From an uncultured Bacteroidales bacterium (GTDB lineage Bacteria > Bacteroidota > Bacteroidia > Bacteroidales > Paludibacteraceae): a stretch of 39,042 nt of DNA. Below are positions 7,668 through 15,415 of this stretch, piece after piece. The translations under genes were made by a program, and so were the position numbers. The stretch is taken from contig CAKUUM010000016.1 of NCBI GenBank assembly GCA_934692905.1, forward strand, positions 1-39,042. Direction: 5' to 3'. Within the stretch, counting starts at the first letter, position 1; the number at the start of each line of letters is the position of its first letter. The notes beneath the pieces were generated by a model. It was not told the DNA's origin, searched no databases, and was given only the letters and a program-made list of their open reading frames with translations.

Positions 7668-7725
7668 TATGCAACTACGGCAAGCCTCTTGAGGCTACCA
7701 TATGTCTTTTTTCGTCACATACGCA

Positions 7726-7798
7726 GGGGACGCGGACGCCTGCGGGGTCCCCGCAAGTCCGTGGACGTAGCGGGGTGCTCTCCTCGTCCGCGGTTATA
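7726..7798 (+). repeat. GC-rich foldable element, copy 2
   Basis: Same sequence as at 6493-6565 except for one missing C and small changes near the end. Outer arms CGCGGACG (7731-7738) and CGTCCGCG (7785-7792). This copy stands alone, without the 11-bp iterated element next to it. Confidence 0.88.
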
Positions 7799-7885
7799 AG
7801 ATATAGAGTGCAACGGAAGTATTCATCTTGTCCGTGGTAATGGAGTGCTAATACTTGATTTTATCTGCCAAAAAAGCACCCATAC

Positions 7886-7917
7886 CTTGTTTATATGGGC
7901 AAAATGTAGTACCTTTG
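7886..7917 (+). promoter_or_regulatory. Promoter for the small exported protein gene
   Basis: CTTG at 7886-7889 (near TTTG), 20-nt spacer, TACCTTTG at 7910-7917. Confidence 0.7.
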
Positions 7918-8029
7918 CACCGCGTTTTCGGAATGGACTGACCCATATCCGAACTTGTGGCGTGTTGTTTAATCTGCGGTATGATTTAGTCGTGAAGATT
8001 TTATAACTAACTAATTAACTATAAGTATT

Positions 8030-8509
8030 ATGAAGAAAAGTTTCTTTTTGGTTGCTGTTATGGCAGTTCTCGGCGTAGCAACAGCAGTAGCACAACCGCG
8101 TGCTATCGGTGGTAACATCGGTTATGGTGTTTCGTTCTCGTATCAGCACAATCTCGGTGCCGCCAACATGATTGACCTGGCTGTTGAGGTTCCCGCTTTC
8201 GCAGGTATCGGTGCCACTTGTACTTACGACTGGATCAACCCCTTCAATACATCCATTCCTTGGAACAACAAAGGCGAATGGAATTGGAGTCTCGGTGTAG
8301 GTGCCGGTGCCGGTTTTATCTGGGGCATTGCCGGTGGCTATGCAGGTGTAGTAGGTCACTGCGGTGTGGCTTATGACTTCTGGTTCCCGCTCGAGTTGTC
8401 GGTTGACTACCGTCCTAACATCGGTGCATGGTTCGGAGACGGATGGGCTGGTTTCTATGGCGCAGGTCTCTATAGCGGCATCACCCTTGGCGTACGCTAC
8501 AAGTTCTAA
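8030..8509 (+). CDS. Exported small beta-rich protein, probably outer membrane
   Basis: 159 residues with a clear signal peptide (1-21, MKKSFFLVAVMAVLGVATAVAQ). The mature protein is Gly- and aromatic-rich with alternating strands (GGNIGYGVSFSYQHN, WSLGVGAGAGFIWG, LELSVDYRPNIGAWF) and ends in GVRYKF. A final aromatic residue and this strand pattern fit a small eight-strand outer-membrane barrel. I do not recognise a named family. It is a single gene with its own promoter (7886-7917) and its own terminator (8534-8566), so it is probably well expressed alone. Confidence 0.7.
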   Translation: MKKSFFLVAVMAVLGVATAVAQPRAIGGNIGYGVSFSYQHNLGAANMIDLAVEVPAFAGIGATCTYDWINPFNTSIPWNNKGEWNWSLGVGAGAGFIWGIAGGYAGVVGHCGVAYDFWFPLELSVDYRPNIGAWFGDGWAGFYGAGLYSGITLGVRYKF

Positions 8510-8533
8510 TCTCTGTTTTCACAGGTTTGGCAA

Positions 8534-8566
8534 GGCGGTTTGGCAGAAATGTCAAGCCGTCTTTTT
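8534..8566 (+). terminator. Intrinsic terminator after the small exported protein gene
   Basis: GGCGGTTTGGCA (8534-8545), GAAA tetraloop, TGTCAAGCCGTC (8550-8561), then TTTTT. The 12-bp stem includes three G-T pairs. Confidence 0.78.
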
Positions 8567-8589
8567 ATCACCACTATGCAAACAAATTA

Positions 8590-8621
8590 TTTGTGTACGT
8601 CCAAATAATTCGCTACCTTTG
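8590..8621 (+). promoter_or_regulatory. Promoter for the DUF3078 gene
   Basis: TTTG at 8590-8593, 20-nt spacer, TACCTTTG at 8614-8621. Confidence 0.75.
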
Positions 8622-8669
8622 TTGCGGTTTTTGGAGAAGTACCCGTTTGTTTATATTGATATTTGATTT

Positions 8670-9884
8670 GTGTTGAGAAAACTACGCTTTTTGATGTGTC
8701 TGTGGGCTGCGGTGATGTCCGTAGCGGTTGTGGCACAGACGGTGGACGAGGATGAGATGCTGCTGCAACTGGTGGCGCAACAGAGCCGTCAGATACACGC
8801 CAATGATACGCTTTGGAAACAATACGTATCCCCTATGTGTCTGCCGTTGGTGTATATCCCCGAGCCCATCCGTTCGCTGAAGGACACCACGGAAGACCGC
8901 ACCTCCCTGTCTGCCATCCGCATGAATGCACGCAGGTATGTCACCACCCATTGCGCCAATCTCTATGTGGCGGTGCATGACCCGTCCAAGATAGAAGTCA
9001 TTGACGATGAGCCGATTAAGATACCGCGTGCCATAGTGAGGGATATGGAGGAAGACAAACTGGACATAGCCCGTGCACTCCGCGACCGCAACTCCTATTG
9101 GCGCAAGGAAATCAACCTCTCTGCCCAAATCACGCAGAACTATGCCACCGAGAACTGGTACCAGGGGGCGGTAAACTCCTTTGCCATGCTCACCAACGTG
9201 AAGGGTTTTATCAACTACAAGCGCAAGAACTTCGTGTGGGAGAACACAGGCGAGTGGCGTACTGGTTTCAGCACAGTCAGCGGTGACTCCATCCGCAAGG
9301 TGAATACCACCGACGACATCTTCCGTCTGTCCAGCAAGGTCGGCTACCAGGTGCACAAGCAGTGGTATGTGTCCCTTATGGGCGAGTTCCGCACCAATTT
9401 CTGGAACACCTGGCGCAAGAACAAGCGTTCTTTGGCGTCATCTTTCCTCACCCCTATACGGTTCACTTTGGGACTCGGTGTGGACTATCAGCCTGTCAAG
9501 GGACTGAATATCAACTTCTCGCCCGCAGCCTACAAGTTGGTGTATGCCCTGCGTGACAATCCCGAAATAGTGGATGTGACGGAATACGGTATTGCGGAAG
9601 GCAGTGATTTGCTGAGCGAGTTCGGTAGTTCGGTGCGTGTGGACTGGAAGTGGAAGCCGCTCCGTGAGTTGGAGATGGAGACCAAGTTCTATTTCTTCAC
9701 CAACTACCACCGCATAGAGACGGAATTGGAATTGGACTTCAACTTTATCATCAACCGCTACCTCTCGGCGAAGGTCATGCTCCATCCCCGCTACGACAGC
9801 ACCACCGAGGTCAAAGAGGGCCGCAAATCCAAACTCCAGTTCAAGGAACTCATCAGCGTCGGCTTCTCTCACACCTTCAGATAA
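8670..9884 (+). CDS. DUF3078-family exported protein
   Basis: 404 residues with a signal peptide (about 1-22, MLRKLRFLMCLWAAVMSVAVVA). The start is a GTG at 8670, or TTG one codon on; no ATG lies close upstream in frame. After an N-terminal region with VYIPEPI come NSYWRKEINLSAQITQNYATENWYQGAVNS and then many alternating beta strands to the final GFSHTFR. This is the layout of the DUF3078 proteins of Bacteroidota, likely an outer-membrane barrel of unknown function. Its own promoter is at 8590-8621. fmt begins 35 bases after its stop, so read-through into fmt-nadK is likely. Confidence 0.8.
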   Translation: MLRKLRFLMCLWAAVMSVAVVAQTVDEDEMLLQLVAQQSRQIHANDTLWKQYVSPMCLPLVYIPEPIRSLKDTTEDRTSLSAIRMNARRYVTTHCANLYVAVHDPSKIEVIDDEPIKIPRAIVRDMEEDKLDIARALRDRNSYWRKEINLSAQITQNYATENWYQGAVNSFAMLTNVKGFINYKRKNFVWENTGEWRTGFSTVSGDSIRKVNTTDDIFRLSSKVGYQVHKQWYVSLMGEFRTNFWNTWRKNKRSLASSFLTPIRFTLGLGVDYQPVKGLNINFSPAAYKLVYALRDNPEIVDVTEYGIAEGSDLLSEFGSSVRVDWKWKPLRELEMETKFYFFTNYHRIETELELDFNFIINRYLSAKVMLHPRYDSTTEVKEGRKSKLQFKELISVGFSHTFR

Positions 9885-9919
9885 ACATCACGCACACACG
9901 AATAACACCTATATATATT

Positions 9920-10861
9920 ATGAACATAAACAAACAGTCAATACGCATTGTCTATATGGGCACGCCGGAGTTTGCCGTGGAGAGTCTCCGTGCCTTGGTG
10001 GAGGGGGGCTACAATGTGGTGGCGGTAGTCACCATGCCCGACAAACCCGCAGGAAGAGGACATCAGGTGCAGTACTCTGCCGTCAAACAATATGCCCTGT
10101 CAGCAGGGTTGCCCATATTGCAGCCCGAGCGGCTGAAAGACCCTGTCTTCCTGGAAGAACTGCGCAGTTATCATGCTGACATACAGATAGTTGTTGCCTT
10201 CCGTATGTTGCCGGAAGTGGTGTGGTCCATGCCCCGATTGGGGACATTCAACCTCCACGCGGCACTCCTGCCGCAATACCGTGGGGCAGCCCCTATCAAC
10301 TGGGCAGTGATGAACGGCGACAAAGAGACAGGAGCCACCACATTCATGCTCAGGCATGACATTGACACAGGCGATATGCTCTTGCAGGAACGCATGCCCA
10401 TCGGAGAGAACGAGGATGTAGGTTCCGTACACGACCGTCTGATGGTGATGGGAGCCAGGTTGGTCCTCCGCACCATGGATTTGATACTTGACTGCGAAAC
10501 CCACGGCAAGCCCCTGCCTCTCACCCCGCAGCCCGACCTGCCTGACTTGCGGCCTGCACCCAAGATATTCAAGGACACCTGCCGCATTGACTTCAGCCAA
10601 AACGCAGAACATATACGCAACCAGGTACGAGGACTGAGTCCCTATCCCGCAGCATGGATAGGTACTCCCCTACCCTCACACCCCCTGGCGGCAATGCTGG
10701 AGGGAGCCAAAGTATACAAGGTGGCACCCACATCTCTCGCCGAGCAGAAGGGACATATCATCTTCCCCTGTGCCGACAGGTATATTGACATTCTGGAACT
10801 CCAACTGCCGGGGAAGAAGCGCATGAACGCCCAAGCCCTGCTCAACGGACTACGACTATGA
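9920..10861 (+). CDS. fmt: Methionyl-tRNA formyltransferase
   Basis: Formylates the amino group of methionyl-tRNA(fMet) using 10-formyltetrahydrofolate, before translation initiation. 313 residues, the normal length. The N-terminal formyltransferase domain shows IRIVYMGTPEFAVESL (near 8-23), MPDKPAGRG, and the signature HAALLPQYRGAAPINWAVMNG followed by GATTFMLRHDIDTGDML, with the catalytic Asn/His/Asp set of the family (N and H in FNLHAALLP, D in DIDTGD). The C-terminal domain begins near NQVRGLSPYPAAWI. The stop overlaps the nadK start by four bases (ATGA), so translation of the two is probably coupled. Confidence 0.95.
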   Translation: MNINKQSIRIVYMGTPEFAVESLRALVEGGYNVVAVVTMPDKPAGRGHQVQYSAVKQYALSAGLPILQPERLKDPVFLEELRSYHADIQIVVAFRMLPEVVWSMPRLGTFNLHAALLPQYRGAAPINWAVMNGDKETGATTFMLRHDIDTGDMLLQERMPIGENEDVGSVHDRLMVMGARLVLRTMDLILDCETHGKPLPLTPQPDLPDLRPAPKIFKDTCRIDFSQNAEHIRNQVRGLSPYPAAWIGTPLPSHPLAAMLEGAKVYKVAPTSLAEQKGHIIFPCADRYIDILELQLPGKKRMNAQALLNGLRL

Positions 10862-11712
10862 CCATAGCACTTTTCGGCAACACCATGCGCTCCGAGACGC
10901 AGAGCGAGGTGGCACATATCATCGAGTTTCTGCAACTCAGGGGGATAGACATCGCCCTCTCACAGGAACTGCGTCAGGAATCGGACATGCGTCAGTTTCC
11001 ATTGGTGGACGACTACACCCTGCACACGGGCGAACCTGTTGACTTTGCCCTGTCGGTAGGAGGTGACGGTACTTTTCTGACCACAGCAGCCACTATCGGG
11101 CACCTCAACATACCTATCCTGGGTATCAACTGCGGGCACCTGGGTTTCCTGGCAGAGGTGCAGACAGCCAATGTGGATGCCGTACTCGACCAACTGATTA
11201 ACAACCAATACACTATCGAGCAGCGCAGCATGCTGGAGGTCACATGCAGTACAGGGGGGTACATCGCTTCGCCCTATGCCCTCAACGAGGTGGCGGTGCT
11301 CAAACAGGGGCTGAGCAGCATGATTTCCGTAGAGACCTACCTCAACGGCGAACTGCTGCACACCTACAAAGCCGACGGCATGCTGATGGCTACGCCCACA
11401 GGTTCCACAGCCTACAACCTGAGTGTGGGAGGACCCCTCATGGACCCGCATACCCATGCCATTATCATTGCCCCTGTAGCGACCCACAGTCTGAATGTGC
11501 GTCCGTTGGTGGTGCCCGATGACAGCAAGATAGACCTGCATATCAGCAGCCGCAATGCCAACTATATGGTGAGCATAGACGGAAGGAGCCAGGTGTTCAG
11601 TGATGCGGTAAGCCTGCGTGTGGAGCGTTCGCAACGCACCATCAAGTTGGTACAGGTGGGAGAGTGCGGTTTCATGCAGTCGCTCAAAGACAAACTGTGC
11701 TGGGGAAAATAA
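10858..11712 (+). CDS. nadK: NAD kinase
   Basis: Phosphorylates NAD to NADP in the cytoplasm using ATP or polyphosphate. 284 residues, typical length. The hallmark SVGGDGTFL has GGDGT at 68-72; the second motif ALNEVAVLK lies near 140, and the glycine-rich region TPTGSTAYNLSVGGPL near 178-193, all as in the family. The ATG overlaps the fmt stop (ATGA), which fixes the start. A purine-rich tract and AT-rich sequence follow before the next gene at 11864. Confidence 0.95.
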   Translation: MTIALFGNTMRSETQSEVAHIIEFLQLRGIDIALSQELRQESDMRQFPLVDDYTLHTGEPVDFALSVGGDGTFLTTAATIGHLNIPILGINCGHLGFLAEVQTANVDAVLDQLINNQYTIEQRSMLEVTCSTGGYIASPYALNEVAVLKQGLSSMISVETYLNGELLHTYKADGMLMATPTGSTAYNLSVGGPLMDPHTHAIIIAPVATHSLNVRPLVVPDDSKIDLHISSRNANYMVSIDGRSQVFSDAVSLRVERSQRTIKLVQVGECGFMQSLKDKLCWGK

Positions 11713-11863
11713 TAAAGGAAGAAGGAGAAAGGAAAAAGGAGAAAAGATTTATTACTATCGTCTTATCCCTTACGCAAGCGCAATAAATGCTAACAACGCA
11801 ACCATACAAATACATATTTGTCTTTACTCCTTACTCCTTATTCCTTACTCATAATTAAAGCAA

Positions 11864-12439
11864 ATGGTTGATTACATTGCACTTATAGACAAGTACTACG
11901 CCTCCTGTCCCGAGTTGCGGCATGTACTGGTGACCCATTCGATGCAGGTGCGTGACCGTGCACTGCGTATTGTGGATGCCCACCCCGAATGGTTGGAACA
12001 GGGGCTGGTGGACAGGCGTTTTGTGGAAGAGGCATCGATGCTGCACGACATAGGCATCATCTTCTGCAACGCCCCGAAGATATTCTGTACAGGACCCCAC
12101 CAGTACATAGAGCATGGTTATCTGGGGGCAGAACTGCTGCGCAAAGAGGGGTTGCCCCGTCATGCGGATGTGGCGGAGAGGCATACAGGCAGCGGTATCA
12201 CCATCGACCAAATCATACGGGAGGACCTCCCTCTGCCTGTCAAAGACTACTGCCCGCGAACCCTGGAAGAGAAAATCATCTGCTACTCCGACCGCTTCTA
12301 CTCCAAGACCCACCTCGGCGAGGAGGTGTCTGTGCAAAAGATACGCCGCAACCTGTGGAAGTACGGACATGATGCCATTGTGCGCTTCGAGCAGATGCAG
12401 CAGATGTTCGAGCCAAACTCCACTTTACCCCCTGAATGA
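11864..12439 (+). CDS. HD-domain (HDIG) hydrolase
   Basis: 191 residues, cytoplasmic. A metal-dependent HD fold is visible: His25 in VTHSMQVRDRA, the HDIG motif at 61-64 (SMLHDIGIIF), and later histidines in HQYIEHGYLGAELL and AERHTGSGI. This matches the HDIG group of small phosphohydrolases close to YqeK/HDIG proteins, whose substrates are nucleotides or phosphate esters. The substrate is not evident here. It lies 151 bases after nadK with no clear terminator between, so it may share that transcript. An 18-bp tandem repeat follows its stop. Confidence 0.78.
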   Translation: MVDYIALIDKYYASCPELRHVLVTHSMQVRDRALRIVDAHPEWLEQGLVDRRFVEEASMLHDIGIIFCNAPKIFCTGPHQYIEHGYLGAELLRKEGLPRHADVAERHTGSGITIDQIIREDLPLPVKDYCPRTLEEKIICYSDRFYSKTHLGEEVSVQKIRRNLWKYGHDAIVRFEQMQQMFEPNSTLPPE

Positions 12440-12455
12440 ACCAGAGTTCCCGGAA

Positions 12456-12491
12456 GAACTAGATATTCTAGATGAACTAGATATTCTAGAT
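12456..12491. repeat. Tandem 18-bp repeat GAACTAGATATTCTAGAT (two copies)
   Basis: Two exact copies (12456-12473 and 12474-12491), then a degraded third. Each contains CTAGA-TAT-TCTAG, an inverted repeat with a three-base spacer. It lies between the HD hydrolase stop and the promoter of the PpiD-like gene. Confidence 0.8.
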
Positions 12492-12568
12492 ATTCTATAT
12501 TTCCTGGATAAAACCAGATTTCTATGGTCATCTTTCCCTGTCTCTCTGCAAAAAAACACACCCTATAT

Positions 12569-12599
12569 TTTGTGGTATGATATATTTTTAGTAACTTTG
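12569..12599 (+). promoter_or_regulatory. Promoter for the PpiD-like gene
   Basis: TTTG at 12569-12572, 19-nt spacer, TAACTTTG at 12592-12599. Leader of about 50 nt. Confidence 0.7.
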
Positions 12600-12656
12600 C
12601 GGGCTTTTTGTAGAAAAAGCACACAAGCAACGTGAAATAATAAATAACAAAAGAAT

Positions 12657-14666
12657 ATGGCAACTTTACAAAAGATTAGAAACCATGGCGTTCTCCTACT
12701 GGTGATAGTGGGATTGGCTATGTTGGCGTTCATTATGGGCGACTTCATCAACTCGGGGAGCAGTTTCTTCAACCGCGGACGAGAGAATGTGGGCGAGATT
12801 GCAGGGCACAAGGTGCACTATACCGAGTATGAGGCTGCCAAAGACCAACTGACTGAGGTCTATAAGATTGAGTCGGGACGCACCGATATTGACGAGGACC
12901 TGAGTGCCCAAATCCGCAACCAGGTATGGCAGATGATGCTCATGGACTACACCCTGCGCGAGCAAGCCGACGAGATTGGCATGGATGTTACCGCCGAGGA
13001 ACTCTCCAACCTCTGCATCGGTGAGAACCCCCACCAACTCATCCGCCAACGACGTGCTTTCTATGACGAGACAGGCAACTTCAACCGCTTTGCGCTCATC
13101 AACTTCCTCAACTCCATCAACCAAGAGGTGGAGGACCCCGAGCAGGCTGCCAACCTCAAGCAAGCCAAGACCTACTGGATGTACTGGGAGAAGGCTGTGC
13201 GCCTCACCTATATGCAGGAGAAATACACGGCACTGGTAAGCAAACTGGTGACCGCCAACCCCATTGATGCCAAGTATGCTTTCGACGGGCGCCAGACAAT
13301 GGTGGACGTGCAGTATGTGGAGCAACCCTATTATGCCATCCCTGACTCGCTGGTCAAAGTCACCAACGGCGACATCAAGAAACTCTATGCGCAGCACAAA
13401 GAGGAGTACAAGCAAACCCCCAACCGCACCATCGAGTATGTGGGCTTTGCCATCGTACCTTCCGAGAGCGACTATGCCGAGGTGGAGCGTGTGATGAAGA
13501 GCCTCGAGAATGACTTCCGCACCCGTGAGGACGTGGAGAATGTGGTCAATGGCAACAGCGACGTGCTGTATGACGGACGTGACTACTCCATCGAAACCAT
13601 CCCCGCTGAGTACAAGGACTTTGCATTTGGCAAGGATGCCAAGAAAGGCAACTGCACCGACCTCAGTTTCGACAACGGCACCTACTCCATGGCACGCATC
13701 ATGGACTGTGGTTACAGCAAATCCGACTCCGTACAACTGCGCCTGCTTGCCAATGGCGAGGGCACAGAGGATGTGGAGTTGGGCTGGTTCCAAGCCAACG
13801 AGATACAGAAGAGTGTGGCTGACCCTGCCTTCAATGGCAAGAAAGGCGACAAATTCACCGTTTCATCGGGTATGGGAGAGCAGACCTTCGAGATTATGGA
13901 CAAGAGCACTCCCACTCCCAAAGTGAAACTGGCTATCCTGTCACGCACCGTGGGCGCAAGCAGCAAGACCTACTCTGCACTCTATAACAAGGCGAAACAG
14001 TTCATTGTCAACAACAACACCGAGGAGAAATTCCGCAGTGCCGCCCAAGAAGAAGGGCTGACCATCACACCTGCCTATGCGCTGAGCGAGAATGCCGACA
14101 AGGTGGCTGACCTCAAGAACAGCCGTGCTATTGTACGCTGGGCTTGGGAGGCGAAAGAAGGCCAGGTGAGCGACGTATTCGAGTGCGGCGACCGCTTTGT
14201 AGTGGCTATGCTCACAGAGACCCATGACGGCGAATACCGTACCATGGAAGAGGTGCGCCCCGAACTGGTGATGGAGGCTACCAACAATGCCAAGGCTGCC
14301 TATATCATCGCGCAACTGAAGGGCATCACCACCCTTGAGGAGGCTGCCAAGTTGTTTGACACCGATGTCAAGACGGCCGAGGGAGTGTCTCTTTCATCCT
14401 ACCGCTTCGGTGCCGCAGGTATGGAACCTGCCGTGATTGGTACTGCAATGGCTATGGCTGACAACAGCGTCTCCGAACCCGTAAAAGGCAATATGGGTGT
14501 CTATATGCTCCAAACAGGCGAGAAGCACACCGCTACAGGCGAACTCAATGCCGAGCAGGAAATCAACCAACTCAATATGCGTACCTCCTACTCGCTGCCC
14601 TATCAGGCCATCAACCTCATGGAGCAGAAAGCCAAAGTGGAGGACAACCGCGCACGGTTCCAATAA
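12657..14666 (+). CDS. PpiD/SurA-like periplasmic folding factor with reduced parvulin domain
   Basis: 669 residues, anchored in the inner membrane by one N-terminal segment (about 11-30, VLLLVIVGLAMLAFIMGDFI), with the rest periplasmic. A SurA-N-type region follows (VGEIAGHKVHYTEYEAAKDQL onward), then a long helical region. The central domain retains the ends of a parvulin fold, strand VQLRLLANG and then ELGWFQANEIQKSVADPAFNGKKGD, but the helices normally between them (roughly 50 residues) are absent. The active-site HILL-type histidine is also not seen. Related Bacteroides proteins are about 710 residues. It probably works as a chaperone for outer-membrane proteins and may lack isomerase activity. 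It has its own promoter, and a terminator at 14716. Confidence 0.85.
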   Translation: MATLQKIRNHGVLLLVIVGLAMLAFIMGDFINSGSSFFNRGRENVGEIAGHKVHYTEYEAAKDQLTEVYKIESGRTDIDEDLSAQIRNQVWQMMLMDYTLREQADEIGMDVTAEELSNLCIGENPHQLIRQRRAFYDETGNFNRFALINFLNSINQEVEDPEQAANLKQAKTYWMYWEKAVRLTYMQEKYTALVSKLVTANPIDAKYAFDGRQTMVDVQYVEQPYYAIPDSLVKVTNGDIKKLYAQHKEEYKQTPNRTIEYVGFAIVPSESDYAEVERVMKSLENDFRTREDVENVVNGNSDVLYDGRDYSIETIPAEYKDFAFGKDAKKGNCTDLSFDNGTYSMARIMDCGYSKSDSVQLRLLANGEGTEDVELGWFQANEIQKSVADPAFNGKKGDKFTVSSGMGEQTFEIMDKSTPTPKVKLAILSRTVGASSKTYSALYNKAKQFIVNNNTEEKFRSAAQEEGLTITPAYALSENADKVADLKNSRAIVRWAWEAKEGQVSDVFECGDRFVVAMLTETHDGEYRTMEEVRPELVMEATNNAKAAYIIAQLKGITTLEEAAKLFDTDVKTAEGVSLSSYRFGAAGMEPAVIGTAMAMADNSVSEPVKGNMGVYMLQTGEKHTATGELNAEQEINQLNMRTSYSLPYQAINLMEQKAKVEDNRARFQ

Positions 14667-14715
14667 ACCACACACATGCTTCTATAAGCACCGGCAATCG
14701 GTGCACACTCTGAAC

Positions 14716-14753
14716 AAAGAGACTGTCCGACAAATCCGGGCAGTCTCTTTTAT
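14716..14753 (+). terminator. Intrinsic terminator of the PpiD-like gene
   Basis: AAAGAGACTGTCCG (14716-14729), seven-base loop, CGGGCAGTCTCTTT (14737-14750), then TATT. A 14-bp stem with one G-T pair. Member of the repeated GAGRCTGYCYGAC hairpin family. Confidence 0.85.
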
Positions 14754-14771
14754 TATGCTCTTGGGTGTGGG

Positions 14772-14792
14772 GACGATGCGTCTCGCATCGTC
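14772..14792 (+). repeat. GACGATGCG hairpin, copy 2
   Basis: GACGATGCG, TCT, CGCATCGTC: a perfect nine-bp stem with a three-base loop. It joins directly onto the GCGCATTACGCATTG repeat at 14798. Confidence 0.7.
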
Positions 14793-14797
14793 AAATA

Positions 14798-14845
14798 CCA
14801 TTGCGCATTACGCATTGAGAATTACGCATTGAGAATTGCGCATTG
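14798..14845 (+). repeat. GCGCATTACGCATTG repeat block, copy 1
   Basis: Built from three related words: GCGCATTACGCATTGAGAA, TTACGCATTGAGAA and TTGCGCATTG. Shorter versions at 25461-25493 and 38935-38967 also precede the 11-bp iterated element in the same orientation. Confidence 0.8.
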
Positions 14846-14931
14846 TTTGTCGGGTTAAGTGTATGTGATTAGTATGTGGTTAGTATGTGATTAGTATGTG
14901 ATTAGTATGTGATTCTGCCGACCTTGTAGCG
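14845..14931 (+). repeat. 11-bp iterated element, copy 2
   Basis: Flank TTTGTCGGGTTAAGT, five 11-bp units (14861-14915; the second is GTATGTGGTTA and the last ends in C), then TGCCGACCTTG. It lies between two plus-strand genes, after the terminator and before the BspA promoter. Confidence 0.9.
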
Positions 14932-14999
14932 AGGATAGGCTTATTCGATGCCATATATAGCGTTTTTCAGCGCGTATTTTTACTACAAGCGACCATTTG

Positions 15000-15031
15000 T
15001 TTGCGTATATGTAAAAATTATTGTAATTTTG
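15000..15031 (+). promoter_or_regulatory. Promoter for the large BspA-like gene
   Basis: TTTG at 15000-15003, 20-nt spacer, TAATTTTG at 15024-15031. Predicted start about 15038, leaving a leader of about 378 nt. Confidence 0.65.
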
Positions 15032-15415
15032 CGGTGCAAAGGCTTGCAGGGGTAAAGTTTGGGGTGGGCTGTCGGCTGTACAGACCGGCAAGAATACTCC
15101 TTATTATGCCCATGTTCGGCAAGCCTGAGCAACTATTTTATTGAAAAGGCGTTTATTGACGCTTGTTTTCGGTGCTTCAGAATCCGGCAAAATTCATCAG
15201 CCCGAGACAAGACGCAGTAGATGTCCGTGATGTGTATAATTGCACCTTTGGTGTGTTTGTACATATTGGCGTGGGCATTATTGTGTATTCTTGTTGGAGG
15301 GTCTTGCCGGAACCTTGAAGCAGAGAATAGGCAGAGGTATGATTCCACGCTTTGTGTTTATGTATCTGGACGGTTGGAGTCGCCGTCCAAAAACAATGTT
15401 TAACTCTAAATAACA
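15032..15415 (+). other. Long leader upstream of the large BspA-like gene
   Basis: About 378 nt of predicted transcript before the ATG at 15416. I recognise no known riboswitch. It contains a short complementary stretch around 15068-15090 (TCGGCTGTACAGACCGG) and a 60-codon frame at 15221-15403, listed separately. Confidence 0.45.
15221..15403 (+). CDS. Candidate small lipoprotein-like reading frame in the leader
   Basis: 60 codons from ATG to TAA, ending 12 bases before the BspA start. The predicted peptide begins with a hydrophobic stretch (MSVMCIIAPLVCLYILAWAL, then LCILVGGSC) that looks like a lipoprotein signal with a lipobox at LVGGSC, followed by about 31 polar residues. The short distance to the next gene would suit a two-gene operon. 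Against it: there are no homologues I know, the N-terminus lacks the usual lysines, and a hydrophobic frame can arise by chance in T-rich leader sequence. Treat as a candidate only. Confidence 0.3.
   Translation: MSVMCIIAPLVCLYILAWALLCILVGGSCRNLEAENRQRYDSTLCVYVSGRLESPSKNNV

Larger units (their letters stand above)
7668..8029. other. Intergenic region with GC-rich element and promoter
   Basis: No gene seen. It holds a weak AGCCT/AGGCT hairpin just after the dehydrogenase stop (about 7683-7697, a T run some bases later), the GC-rich element copy 2 (7726-7798), the promoter at 7886-7917 and a leader of about 105 nt. Confidence 0.6.

Noticed and set aside
7683..7697. Terminator of the dehydrogenase gene at AGCCTC-TT-GAGGCT
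   Set aside because: Short stem and a T run that begins about ten bases later; too weak to list as a terminator.
15032..15220. Known riboswitch in the BspA leader
   Set aside because: No cobalamin, SAM, TPP or other familiar core could be matched; only short possible stems are seen.
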